Below the pieces are notes generated by a model. It ran no database searches, was not told the origin of the DNA, and was given only the letters and a program-made list of their open reading frames with translations. The position numbers and the translations under genes are program-made. A DNA stretch of 64,000 bases, from contig JAQGEQ010000072.1 in assembly GCA_034620365.1 (NCBI GenBank), positions 1 to 64,000 on the forward strand, written 5' to 3'. Position 1 is the first letter of the stretch. Every line of letters starts with the position of its first letter. Below, one piece after another: positions 1 through 12,316 of this stretch. The DNA comes from Pegea sp. RAD2-039. Taxonomy: Eukaryota > Chordata > Thaliacea > Salpida > Salpidae.

Positions 1-244
1 TAAGATATTTAAAATTTCAATTAAATAAAGTTTGATTTTACAAATAGCTGATTTGTTTAACTATTTCTAGGCATTGCATTTAAAAAATGAACTTTTAGTT
101 TCTACAAAATTAAAAATGAACTATCTAACGTTGCTTTGGTTTCTTTTCTATGACAAAAAACTTTGAAAAGTTTCTACAAATAATAAAAACAAAACTATTT
201 CAGCTATTTCAGCTAAACTATAAGTAATTTTTCGTAAAATACAG

Positions 245-3200
245 GGTACTTGGAAGTGATGAGATGCAAAGAAGGAGAATCATTCAGTCCTGAATATGAA
301 TGTTGTGTTGATTCTTGGAGAGTTCCAGGATGTGGGTGTGGATGTGATAATGGAAATATTTGTGAATCACCTTACGGTAACTGAGTTTATTTTTGTTAAG
401 AAATATTTCAAAATAATATTTGCTTTGAAAACCGTCAATTAGCAAAATCAGTTTAATTATTTTGTTGAATTATTTGAAGATGATGAATGTGTTGGATGCA
501 ATGGTGAACCAATTGACAAAGAACCATTTGACGAACCATCAGACTGTTGTACTTACTATCAATGTTGTAATGGTAAGTTGAAACAAGCAAATTAAATTGT
601 TGTTTAAATTTGTTACAAATAAGATTTCACAAAATGTTGTTATCATAAAAGACAAAAGTTGATGACAATTTTCAACTTTTAAGGAAAATTGTTGGAATTT
701 AAATGTCCAAATGGTCAAGCTTTTGATCCTGACTGTGGACACTGTGTACCTGACTACTTAGTACCAGGATGTGGATGCAATGGAGGATGCCATGCACCAC
801 CAGGTGAGCTTTTGTTCGAGTTTTCAAGATCAAAACAAGTTTTGATTGACTTATCGGATAGTTTTTCGAAAACGTTTTTTCGATTTCAATCAAAAAAGAT
901 AAAATAATTGAATCTTTGTAATTTCAGCTGATTAGATTTTAACCTTTTTGCTTTTCTATTAAGATGAATGCCACGATTCTAATGGAAAACCTTTGAGTAC
1001 TGGACCATTTGAGAAGCCAGGCGATTGTACCCATTTCTATCAATGTGGGGCAGGTTTGTTTGAACATTACAAAGTTAAATATAATGAATGAGAAAATTCA
1101 ATTAAATTTAGGAATTCTTTACACAAAGTCTTGCGCTCAAGGAACAGCTTTTAATCCAAAATTGGGAGTTTGTGATTGGCCATACAACGTACCTGGATGC
1201 TATGACCCAACACACTGTCGATCAAGTAATTACAATTAGTTCTATGATTCAGATATCTTATCAAACTGTTCAGCTTTCAAAAAGCTCGTTGTCGATTAGA
1301 ACTCGATACTTTTGTTTAGCTAATTAAACTTAAAGTTAATTTGAATTTTATCATTTAAATGTTTAATTCTTCAGTGTAAAAAGAGTTTTTTTAAAAGTAG
1401 TTCTTTGTTTCATTTTGTCTTAATGTTCTTTTTGAAAACTTGATAGGTGTATTTATCAGTTAGAAGAACTATCTAACTATTAACACTTCTAACATTAGCT
1501 ATCTACAATAGACTACTAAACAATTGATTGTATAAATGTCTGAATAACTTGCTTGTTGTTTTCTAGATCCAAAATGTGTAGAATCAGATGGCCGACCAAA
1601 AAGCACAGATCCATTTGAAGAACTTGGACAGTTTTTCCAATGTGGTGCTGGTGGGTTGAAAATGTTTTGAAGAAACTTTCATTGTATTTTAACAAACGAT
1701 TTCTATATTTTCAGGAGTTTTAAGCTCAGTTCCTAAATGTGGAGGAAATACTTGTGGTATGTTTCGTATAATTGATTATTTCTTAATTTCACTTGATAAT
1801 TTCTACAATTTTCAGACGGCCCATGCTGTGATAGATATGGTCAACCAATAAGTACAAAACCATTCCAAATACAAGGAGATTGTAATTGCTTCTATCAATG
1901 TTCATGTGGTTAGTAAAGCTTCTTTGATGTTTAAAAAAATGTTAAAAAGAATTCTATATAAAAGTAAATTTTCAAAAAGTATGAAATGATTAAACAGGAT
2001 GTATCAACAGGACATTTGAGAACAGAATGTTGCCCTGATGGCTTAACATTTAACCCTGAGACTGGTACATGTGACTTTGAATGGACTGTTCCAGGTTGTG
2101 GCTGTGGACCAATTGGTAAGTAGAAAGAAATGAGATTGTTTTATCAGATTTTAAACTGATTCCTTTATTAGATATCTGTCATGGATCTAACGGAGAACCA
2201 CTTTGTGGTGATCCATTCCCACTTGAGGACAATTGCACTCATTATCAGCAATGTATACAAGGTTACGTTTTGTTCACTAAATTTTTAGTGAAATGAAAAT
2301 TCTAGTAATAACTTATTGATATTTTGATTTTTAGGAGAATTAGTCATCAGAGAATGCAATCCTGACTTTGCTTTCAGCCCAGAACAAGGTCAATGTGTAC
2401 CAATGTGGGAAGTTCCTGGATGTTATCCTACCTGTGGAGGACATTGTGGATGCTACGGTTAATTACTTTTATTGTTTATTCTTTGTAATAATTGAATATT
2501 TCAAATTGAAATTACTTATTTCAGTTTTTAAGAAATATAATTTGATTACAAATTGTTGAAATTTTCAGATCCAGAATGTGTTGATGATTGTGGAAGACCT
2601 CTCAGCAACATCACTTTCCCTATTCCTGGAGATTGCAATGATTATCTTCAATGCTCATGCGGTGAGACATTTACCGAAAACATTTAAATTTATTTCTAGG
2701 AAATAATGAAATCATAATTTCTTTTGTTTTTGAAATATTAGTATTAAAATCATTTTGTTGTTTCCTCAGGTAAACTTCAACGAATGTCTTGTCAACCTGA
2801 TCATTCATATAATCCTGATACACATCAATGTGATCATTCTTATAACGTCTGTGGATGTTGCATTCCGACATGTGGTATAAATTCTTTTTACTTTTAAATA
2901 ACTTTTGTTTAATATCATCAAAATACACTTTTTAGCTGTTTTATTTACAAATTATCTTAATTATGACTAACTAAAATAAACCAATTGTGCATTTGAAACA
3001 GACCCTTGTCACACTGAATGTGGAAAACCAATTTCAACTGGCCCATTTCCTAAACCTGACAGCTGCTCGTATTATATCTGTACTTGTGGTAAATAATCTT
3101 TCTGTGACTAAATAAAGTTTTTTAAAAGTACAAAAATATTGATTTTCTAAAATGTCCAGGTGAATTGATTGAAAAAGAATGTCCAAAAGGTTATGCTTTC

Positions 3201-5751
3201 AATCCTGATACTCTGGTGTGTGTTCCTGCTCATTACGTTGAAGGATGTTATGATGACAGTTGTGATATACCATGTTATGGTTAGTTATTTTACTACCTGA
3301 ATTGAAGCGAACAAAATTATCAATTTTTACATTAGATCCAGAATGTCTTGATGACTGCGGTAATCCTATTCCATCTGGAAGATATACAATCAAAGGAAAT
3401 TGTAGCTTTTACATTGAATGTTGTGGAGGTAAATGAGATACATAAGCTTAAAATTTAAACGATTTTATAGAAAGTAATTATATTTATTTGTGAAATTTAC
3501 TGAAACATTATTTTTGCTTTGAAGGATATAAGAAAGTTGTGGAATGTGGAGATGGCTTAGCTTACAATCCAATTACAGCTTTATGTGATTTTGACTACAA
3601 TGTTGATGGTTGTTGTACACCAAGCTGTCCAGGACATTATGGTAAACATAGATTGAGTAACTACAAAAGTAGTTCAAATCAAATAAATTTGTTTTAAAGA
3701 TCCTTGCTGTGTCGATGAATGTGGTAGACCAATTAGTGGAGATCCACAAGCAATTCCTGGTGACTGTAAACATTTCAAAACATGCTGTGGAGGTTAATTG
3801 AAGCTCAAAGTTAATTTTGTTTTCAAAAATACTTATTTGCAGGAAAACTTATCATAAGTGAATGTGATGATGGTCTTGCATTCAATCCTGAAACAGGACA
3901 TTGTGATCATGCTTATAATGTCCCTGGTTGTTATGAATGTCCCCCACATTACGGTAAAATATTAATAAACTTTAATCGGAAATCTTCATCTTTTCAATCT
4001 TTTGCTAAATTCATGATGTGACTTTGTAGATCCTTGTTGTGTTGATGACTGTGGAAGACCAATCAGTAGAGGACCACAAGGAACTGGAGATTGCAAACAC
4101 TATACAATTTGCTGTGCTGGTAAACTAATAAATAATTCTATCATACAACTGAATATCTAAATCAATTTTTTGTTGACTTCTAGGAAAACTGATTACAGAG
4201 TCATGTCCTGAAGGACAAGCTTTTAATCCTGAAATTGGTCTTTGTGATGATCCATTTAATGTTCCTGGGTGTTATGTCACACCAAACCCTGGTTGCCGTC
4301 AGTAAACCTTTTAAAAAACTTAATATTTTCTTCAAAACCTTCAAACAAATAATTTACTTTTTAATTGTTCAGATATTGATTGTCAAGATGATTGTGGGCG
4401 ACCAATCAATTCAGGTCCTTTCCCTATTCCAAACAACTGCACGCATTTCTACCAATGTGCTTGTGGTGAGTAGGTTTTTGCACTAATACATTGATTTGCA
4501 ACTCCTGTATAAGATGAACATTGAGACACTTTGACAAATTAACATTTCTATTAATCAGGTGATTTGGTGGCTTTTCCTTGTCCAAACGGTCAAGCTTTTA
4601 ATCCTGATACAAATGAATGTCAATGTGCTTTTGAAGTTTGTGGTTGTGAATATGTTGGCAAAGAATGTAACCGTCAACCAGGTAAGCTCGAATTAACAGT
4701 TAACCGTTTAAAGTTTCAAAAACAATTTTAAATAAGTTAAATAATATTTAAAAAGATGTTGACTGTTATTTAAACAATTAAGCTGCTTTTTAACTTACAA
4801 TTAATTTCAGCTACAATTACAATCCTACAATTAGATATTCAAATATTCTTATACTTGTTGCATTCAAGTCAATTACAATAATATAAATATATACTAAATA
4901 AAACATTTATTTCAAGTACTTTATCAAAGCTGTTGTAACAATAAAAGTTAGTTACAAGGAGCTAAAATGTAGTAATAATCGTTGATATTTTTCCTGTTAA
5001 ACAATTACTTATTTCTTTACGTTTACTTTTCAGATGGACCATGCGTAGACAGAAATGGAAAACCAATAAGTACTGAACCATTTGAGAAACGAGGCGATTG
5101 TGAACATTTCTATCAATGTGGAGCAGGTATGCTTCATTTCTTCTTTCAATACTTTTGCCTGTAAATTTGATAATTTTATTGTATCAGGTATTTTGTATAC
5201 CATGTCATGTCCATCTGGTCTTGTGTTCAACCCAGTTTTGAAAAGTTGTGATTGGCCCTATAACGTTCCCGGATGTTGTACAAACACTCGTGCTGTTTAC
5301 TTCTTTGGTTAGTTGAAATAGTTTGATTACTTTGACAACGATCATTTATAACGACTTTATGTTGTAGATACAATGTGTGTTGATTCTACTGGTAGACCAA
5401 AGAGTACTGACCCAGTAAAAGTACCAAACAAATGTGATTCATTCCAACAGTGTGCTGCAGGTTAGTTGTTGTTTATCAAACTTTATAAAATTGCTTCTAG
5501 TTGTTGAAAGGGATGAATATTTAGTTTATCAATAATTTTAATTTCATACAGAACATTATTTAGTTGATTTTAATTTTCGAATTTAATGTTTTTTAACTGA
5601 TTTTTAAGTGAGATAAAAATATTCAAAGTTCAACCATTAAGTGAAAACTTTCAAAATTTCAGGAACTTTGTTTACACGAACTTGTCCTGAGGGAACATTA
5701 TTTGATTCTGATAAAGGATTTTGTGATTGGGAAGAAAATGTTGTTTGTTAA
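245..5751 (+). CDS. Multidomain CBM14 chitin-binding protein, left copy (5' end outside window)
   Basis: This is the 3' part of a secreted protein of tandem CBM14/peritrophin-A modules, identical in layout to the complete copy at 34755-45054. Exons: 245-376, 480-572, 684-803, 964-1053, 1112-1225, 1567-1650, 1715-1756, 1816-1908, 2011-2115, 2172-2261, 2335-2457, 2569-2661, 2770-2874, 3002-3088, 3160-3279, 3336-3428, 3525-3641, 3700-3792, 3843-3953, 4030-4119, 4184-4297, 4373-4465, 4559-4681, 5034-5126, 5188-5307, 5368-5460, 5663-5751. All junctions are GT-AG and phase 1. They encode the second half of module 8 and modules 9-21. Typical modules have six Cys with spacing C-x18-C-x5-C-x9-C-x12-C-x8-C and motifs such as [15 protein letters not shown] and [10 protein letters not shown]. 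Bases 1-244 are the intron after module 8's first half. At least two residues differ from the right copy (Thr/Pro in module 16, Ser/Arg in module 15). Confidence 0.9.
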
Positions 5752-5822
5752 CTGATTTTGCAATTTCTTACAAACTATTTCTAATCATTGATGACAAATA
5801 TTTTTCTTATAAATTGATTTCA

Positions 5823-5828
5823 AATAAA
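5823..5828 (+). other. Poly(A) signal of the left chitin-binding gene
   Basis: An AATAAA hexamer lies 72 bases past the stop codon. The same hexamer sits at the mirrored place behind the right-hand copy. Confidence 0.6.
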
Positions 5829-5976
5829 ATTAATTCTTGCATCTAAACTGAAAGTGTGTTTTATGTTAGACAGATTATCAAAAAGATTTGTTATCAGAAA
5901 GATTATAAAGAATTAAAGATTATTAAAAGAAATTTCTGATTTATTTTCAATTCTTTTGAAGTTAGATCAGATTGCA

Positions 5977-6037
5977 AATTCCGCAGCCTTGAGAAATATG
6001 TGTCTTGTACCTTCTTCATGATAAGCAAGACTAAATA
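5977..6037 (+). repeat. 61-bp direct repeat, outer copy, left arm
   Basis: The segment beginning AATTCCGCAGCCTTGAG and ending near TTCATGATAAGCAAG occurs again at 9228-9288 with only about two mismatches. The pair brackets 3.2 kb that includes the 13-bp minisatellite. Mirror copies are present in the right arm. No coding potential or known terminal repeat is recognised. Confidence 0.85.
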
Positions 6038-6148
6038 CCGGCAATAAAATTTTCCGATATCAGATCATTGAAGAACTCTTCATCTTTCAAGACATAAATC
6101 ACCAACAGATTTAATTGTTCAGAATTTGTTCAAGTTTATTATATTAGG

Positions 6149-6344
6149 TGACGTCATTAATCAGTTTGAAGTTCAACGGTTAGTGATGTAGAACGATTGA
6201 TCACATGATCTGCTTAGTAGCATTTATAGAAATAATCAGATGATGATAAGACGAGTGAAGAAAGATTTGATGATTTGAAAGTTGAAACAGATTCCACGTT
6301 AGAAGCTTCTTCATCTCGTCTTGATTATGACGTAAGTGACGTCA
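6149..6344. promoter_or_regulatory. Cluster of CRE-like palindromes TGACGTCA, left arm
   Basis: Perfect TGACGTCA palindromes lie at 6149-6156 and 6337-6344. Variant TGACGTAA sites are at 6328-6335 and 7038-7045. TGACGTCA is the consensus for CREB/ATF-type bZIP dimers. In DNA this AT-rich, two perfect 8-mers within 200 bp are unlikely by chance. Both perfect sites are intact in the right arm. No adjacent gene start is recognised, so whether they act as an enhancer is inference. Confidence 0.4.
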
Positions 6345-7440
6345 TCACCATCGACATCTTTAAAGCTCGAAACAAACTCTCAAATATTTTAAAACAAAAA
6401 TTTAATCAAAAAGGTTTGTTGTTGAAAAGATTATAGAAAAAGTAATTTAGTGCTGATTACTGAAAGTTATTTGTAAATTTTATCAAATAACTTTTGAGTT
6501 GAGTAGTTGTGATGAATTTAAATAATAAAATAGAAGATTACAAATTCAGAAGTTGAAAGAAGCTTTTGACGAAGTTAGTTTGTTGTCAGCTTTTCTTGTA
6601 ATCTAAAGTGATGTTGTTCAGTTTTTTGTGTTTAATTGTTAATATGATAAAAGAAATAAATAAATTTGTAAAAATCTTAAATAGATTTTGTGTGAGATTC
6701 AGTAAAATCTGATTTAATCTCTTAATTTCAGTTAACTCAATTTGAAACTCTTAATATTGTTGAAGAATCACAAAACTGATTTCTATCATTTCACAAGAAA
6801 ATAGTTCAGTTGTTGGCAGCGAGATGATTATTTTGCTTGTTGTCATCATCTCAATTATTTATCCACATTTCATTTTAGTGAAAATGATTTTAGTAGAATC
6901 AGGTTTATACTTTTAGATCATGAACACTTGTATCAAGTGATGATGTCAGTAGCTTTAGTTGTTTGTAAATACAAGTTCATCAAATTGTAGTTTAACAGAT
7001 CAAAAGATCTTGATACAGAACTTGGAGTATTTGCCGCTGACGTAAATATGTTTTTGTTCTATTTATACCTTCCCAATATCGTATAGACTTTTATCATTTG
7101 GTAATAGGAATTGTGAGAGATAGCGATTATCGTTAGTATATTTATCGCTGTTTCAGCCACCTTGTTAATTTCAATAAAGCTTTATGTAGTCATCATCAGT
7201 ACGATTTATTCCAATTTATTTCTTGGCTGAATTGTTGATAGTTGGTTTGGTGTTATTGGAACTTAGTGAAGTTAAAACTTAGAAACGATGAAGATACTTT
7301 CTATTTGCTAGACTTTGATTTGAAGAAGATTTGATAGGAATTTATATTAGCTTTTTTACTGAGACAATGGCTGAAAGACAACTTTTACCAAATTACAGGG
7401 AAGAGTGTGGGAAGAGTTTTTGTGGAAAATTATCACATGC
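6345..7440. other. Gene-free stretch between chitin-binding gene and minisatellite (left)
   Basis: AT-rich DNA with no supported gene. It has a mirror copy in the right arm with scattered substitutions. An ATG frame at 7367-7462 runs straight into the minisatellite and looks fortuitous. Confidence 0.6.
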
Positions 7441-9220
7441 CCCACGTGAATATCCCAGGTAACTGTCCCACGTAAATATCCCAGGTAACTGTCCCAGATC
7501 ATTGTCCCAGGTCACTGTCCAAGGTCACTATCCCAGTTAACTATTCCAGGTCACTAACCAAGGTTGTCCCCAGGTAATTGTCCCAGGTGATTATCCCAGG
7601 TCACTGTCCCAGGTCATTGTCCCTGGTCACTATCTCAGGTAATTCCCAAAGTCACTATCTCTGGTCACTTTCCAAGGTAACTGTCCCAGGTCACTGTCCC
7701 AGGTAATTCCCAAAGTCACTATCTCTGGTCACTTTCCAAGGTAACTGTCCCAGGTCACTGTCCCAGATCATTGTCCCAGGTCACTGTCCCAGGTAATTCC
7801 CAAAGTCACTATCTCTGGTCACTTTCCAAGGTCACTGTCCCAGATCATTGTCCCTGGTAACTGCCCCAGGTCACTGTCCCTGGTAACTGCCCAATGTCAC
7901 TATCCCTGGTCACTTTCCAAGGTAACTGTCCCAGGTCACTGCCCCAGGTCACTGTCCCTGGTAACTGCACAAGGTCACTATCCCTGGTCACTTTCCAAGG
8001 TCACTGTCCCAGGTCACTGTCCCAGATCACTGTCCCAGGTCACTGTCCCAGGTCACTGTCCCAGGTCACTGTCCCAGGTCACTGTCCCAGGTCACTGTCC
8101 CAGGTCACTGTCCCAGGTTACTGTCTCAGGTAATTCCCAAAGTCACTATCTCTGGTCACTTTCCAAGGTCACTGTCCCAGATCATTGTCCCTGGTAACTG
8201 CCCCAGGTCACTGTCCCTGGTAACTGCCCAATGTCACTATCCCTGGTCACTTTCCAAGGTAACTGTCCCAGGTCACTGCCCCAGGTCACTGTCCCTGGTA
8301 ACTGCACAAGGTCACTATCCCTGGTCACTTTCCAAGGTCACTGTCCCAGGTCACTGTCCCAGATCACTGTCCCAGGTCACTGTCCCAGGTCACTGTCCCA
8401 GGTCACTGTCCCAGGTCACTGTCCCAGGTTACTGTCCCAGGTAATTCCCAAAGTCACTATCTCTGGTCACTTTCCAAGGTCACTGTCCCAGGTCACTGTC
8501 CCAGATCATTGTCCCTGGTAACTGCCCAAAGTCACTATCCCTGGTCACTTTCCAAGGTAACTGTCCCAGATCATTGTCCCAGGTCACTGTCCCAGGTAAT
8601 TCCCAAAGTCACTATCTCTGGTCACTTTCCAAGGTCACTGTCCCAGGTCACTGTCCCAGATTATTGTCCCTGGTAACTGCCCAAATTCACTATCCCTGGT
8701 CACTTTCCAAGGTCACTGTCCCAGGTAACTGTCCCAGGTAACTGTCCCAGGTCACTGTCCCAGGTGATTATCCCAGGTAATTCCCAAAGTCACTATCTCT
8801 GGTCACTTTCCAAGGTAAATGTCCCAGGTCACTGTCCCAGGTCACTGTCCCTGGTAACTGCACAAGGTCACTATCCCTGGTCACTTTCCAAGGTCACTGT
8901 CCCAGGTCACTGTCCCAGATCACTGTCCCAGGTCACTGTCCCAGGTCACTGTCCCAGGTCACTGTCCCAGATCATTGTCCCTGGTAACTGCCCAAAGTCA
9001 CTATCCCTGGTCACTTTCCAAGGTAACTGTCCCAGGTAACTGTCCCAGGTCACTGTCCCAGGTCACTATCCCAGGTAATTCCCAAAGTCACTATCTCTGG
9101 TCACTTTCCAAGGTAACTGTCCCAGGTCACTGTCCCAGATCATTGTCCCTGGTAACTGCCCAAAGTCACTATCCCTGGTCAGATCCAAGGTAAGTGTCCC
9201 AGGTAACTGTCCCAGATCAC
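7441..9220 (+). repeat. Minisatellite of about 13-bp unit, left copy
   Basis: Tandem units of the type CAGGTCACTGTCC (13 bp), with variants carrying GGTAACTGTCC and GATCATTGTCC. They are interspersed with a recurrent longer block (CCCAAAGTCACTATCTCTGG and its variants), giving higher-order repeats of one to two hundred bases. The array is about 1.78 kb, against about 1.38 kb in the right arm. Because 13 is not a multiple of three, open frames with a 13-residue period arise in it; these are a by-product of the repeat, not protein evidence. Confidence 0.95.
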
Positions 9221-9227
9221 TGAGGTC

Positions 9228-9288
9228 AATTCCGCAGCCTTGAGAAATATGTGTCTTGTACCTTCTTCATGATAGGCAAGATTAAATA
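9228..9288 (+). repeat. 61-bp direct repeat, inner copy, left arm
   Basis: Second copy of the sequence at 5977-6037, placed directly at the inner end of the 13-bp minisatellite. It has the same orientation as the first copy. Confidence 0.85.
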
Positions 9289-9981
9289 GTTCCATCAACA
9301 CAAATATAATTTAAGTGGTTACTAAAACAACTGAAAAATAGATCAAGCAATCTTTTGTTTATAAAAATTTGGTATCAGAATCATTAATAGTTTAGATGCT
9401 AATTAAATACTTTATTATTTTAATCGTGATTTTCGAAAATGATTTGTTTAGTTTTTTTGTAATGACTCTTAGAAATATTGTTGAAAAATTGACATGTAAA
9501 AAGGACTTTTCAGGAATCGTTTTCTGTTTTACGTTTATTGGTTGGTTTGTTTGTTACATAAACTTATTTGACGATTAAAGTGACATAATTTTTACAAACT
9601 GTTAAAACCGACAGCAGATATCAGATGTTGATTACGAATCAACATTTTCTGTTTTATCTTGTGTAAGCAACATTATTAGAAGATGAAACTTCAGTAATCA
9701 TCATATGCACGGTTTGTTTATAACCAATCTACAGAAGTATTGTAAAGTTGGCTTAAATCAAAAGTAATATATCCAGATGCATCTAAAAGTTCTCAATTTA
9801 CATCTAGCGTGGACAAACGATTTCTTTTTTATCAACTTTAATTATTAATAACTAAAAAATACTCAAAAAGATGTTCTACATTTGATTTATATCTTAACTT
9901 TATCATGTTTAAAAGCATAACAAGTTTCTCAACTGAATTCTTAACATAGAATCTAGTAAAGAAGGTGATGAGTTCTAAAAT
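9289..9981. other. Non-coding stretch between the two minisatellites (left)
   Basis: About 0.7 kb of AT-rich DNA, mirrored at 30925-31617. A 60-codon frame (9396-9578) is unchanged in both arms, but it shows no recognisable domain and the whole stretch is equally conserved. I do not call it a gene. Confidence 0.6.
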
Positions 9982-12316
9982 TCTGATTCAACATGCGACT
10001 GCTGAGTTAAAACAATTCGAGTCTGATTCAACATGCAACTGCTGAGTTAAAACAACTCGAGTCTGATTCAACATGCAACTGTGGAGTTAAAAGAACTCGA
10101 GTCTGATTCCACATGCAACTGCCGAGTTAAAACAACTCGAGTCTGATTCAACATGCAACTGCTCAGTTAAAACAACTCGAGTCTGATTCAACATGCAACT
10201 GCTGAGTTAAAACAATTCGAGTCTGATTCAACATGCAACTGCCGAGTTAAAACAACTCGAGTCTGATTCAACATGCAACTGCTGAGTTAAAACAACTCGA
10301 GTCTGATTCAACATGCAACTGCTGAGTTAAAACAACTCGAGTCTGATTCAACATGCAACTGTTGAGTTATAACAACTCGAGTCTGATTCAACATGCAACT
10401 GGTGAGTTATAACAACTCGAGTCTGATTCAACATGCAACTGTTGAGTTAAAACAACTCGACTCTGATTCAACATGCAACTGCTGAGTTAAAACAACTCGA
10501 GTCTGATTCCACATGCAACTGCTGAGTTAAAACAACTCGAGTCTGATTCAACATGCAACTGCTGAGTTAAAACAACTCGAGTCTGATTCAACATGCAACT
10601 GCTGAGTTAAAACAACTCGAGTCTGATTCCACATGCAACTGCTGAGTTATAACTACTAGAGTCTGATTCAACATGCGACTGCTGAGTTATAACAACTCGA
10701 GTCTGATTCAACATGCAACTGTTGAGTTATAACAATTCGAGTCTGATTCAACATGCAACTGTTGAGTTATAACAATTCGAGTCTGATTCAACATGCGACT
10801 GCTGAGTTAAAACAATTCGAGTCTGATTCAACATGCGACTGCTGAGTTAAAACAACTCGAGTCTGATTCAACATGCAACTGCTGAGTTAAAACAACTCGA
10901 GTCTAATTCAACATGCAACTGCCGAGTTAAAACAACTCGAGTCTGATTTAACATGCAACTGCTGAGTTAAAACAACTCGAGTCTGATTTAACATGCAACT
11001 GCTGAGTTAAAACAACTCGAGTCTGATTCAACATGCAACTGTTGAGTTATAACAATTCGAGTCTGATTCAACATGCAACTGCTGAGTTAAAACAACTCGA
11101 GTCTGATTCAACATGCAACTGTTGAGTTATAACAATTCGAGTCTGATTCAACATGCGACTGCTGAGTTAAAACAATTCGAGTCTGATTCAACATGCGACT
11201 GCTGAGTTATAACAACTCGAGTCTGATTCAACATGCGACTGCCGAGTTATAACAACTCGAGTCTGATTCAACATGCAACTGTTGAGTTATAACAACTCGA
11301 GTCTGATTCAACATGCAACTGTTGAGTTATAACAACTCGAGTCTGATTCAACATGCAACTGTTGAGTTAAAACAACTCGACTCTGATTCAACATGCAACT
11401 GCTGAGTTAAAACAACTCGAGTCTGATTCCACATGCAACTGCTGAGTTAAAACAACTCGAGTCTGATTCAACATGCAACTGCTGAGTTAAAACAACTCGA
11501 GTCTGATTCAACATGCAACTGCTGAGTTAAAACAACTCGAGTCTGATTCCACATGCAACTGCTGAGTTATAACTACTAGAGTCTGATTCAACATGCGACT
11601 GCTGAGTTATAACAACTCGAGTCTGATTCAACATGCAACTGTTGAGTTATAACAATTCGAGTCTGATTCAACATGCAACTGTTGAGTTATAACAATTCGA
11701 GTCTGATTCAACATGCGACTGCTGAGTTAAAACAATTCGAGTCTGATTCAACATGCGACTGCTGAGTTAAAACAACTCGAGTCTGATTCAACATGCAACT
11801 GCTGAGTTAAAACAACTCGAGTCTAATTCAACATGCAACTGCCGAGTTAAAACAACTCGAGTCTGATTTAACATGCAACTGCTGAGTTAAAACAACTCGA
11901 GTCTGATTTAACATGCAACTGCTGAGTTAAAACAACTCGAGTCTGATTCAACATGCAACTGTTGAGTTATAACAATTCGAGTCTGATTCAACATGCAACT
12001 GCTGAGTTAAAACAACTCGAGTCTGATTCAACATGCAACTGCTGAGCTATAACAACTCGAGTCTGATTCAACATGCAACTGCTGAGTTAAAACAACTCGA
12101 GTCTAATTCAACATGCAACTGCCGAGTTATAACAACTCGAGTCTGATTCAACATGCAACTGTTGAGTTAAAACAACTCGAGTCTGATTCAACATGCAACT
12201 GTTGAGTTATAACAATTCGAGTCTGATTCAACATGCAACTGCTGAGTTATAACAACTCGAGTCTGATTCCACATGCAACTGCTGAGTTATAACAACTCGA
12301 GTCTGATTCAACATGC
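9982..12316 (+). repeat. 40-bp minisatellite, left copy, at the inner edge of the inverted repeat
   Basis: About 58 tandem copies of a 40-bp unit containing GTCTGATTCAACATGCAACT followed by GCTGAGTTAAAACAACTCGA. A higher-order duplication is visible: private variants at 10461, 10651 and 10901 recur at 11381, 11571 and 11821, exactly 920 bp (23 units) apart. Downstream of 12316 the sequence changes at once to unique DNA before Maelstrom, so the array marks the edge of the inverted repeat. Confidence 0.97.

Larger units (their letters stand above)
1..12316 (+). repeat. Left arm of a large inverted repeat
   Basis: This stretch is found again in reverse complement at 29258-40496. Outside the minisatellites the match is near perfect: left coordinate plus right coordinate equals 40506 at many exon borders between 245 and 5751 (40508 near 2770) and 40906 between the two minisatellites. 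The offset changes because the two arrays differ in length between the arms. Near the window start the sum drops to 40497, because the left copy carries one extra 9-bp tandem copy in an intron around 200-215. The match still holds at base 1, so the arm continues outside the window. The inner end falls inside the 40-bp minisatellite. I compared the arms by eye, so no exact identity value is given. Confidence 0.95.

Noticed and set aside
6236-6436. 66-codon acidic open frame in the left arm
   Set aside because: It has no start codon and the right arm has an in-frame stop in the matching sequence, so there is no sign of coding constraint.
7367-7462. Short ATG frame starting MAERQLLPNYRE
   Set aside because: Only about 31 codons, ending in the minisatellite, with replacement changes between arms and no family match.
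7894-9193. Open frames in the 13-bp minisatellite (both arms) with a 13-residue repeat
   Set aside because: Created by the repeat unit length; they shift frame between units, lack splice or start context and differ between arms.
9396-9578. 60-codon hydrophobic frame identical in both arms
   Set aside because: The surrounding non-coding DNA is just as well conserved because the duplication is recent. No domain recognised.
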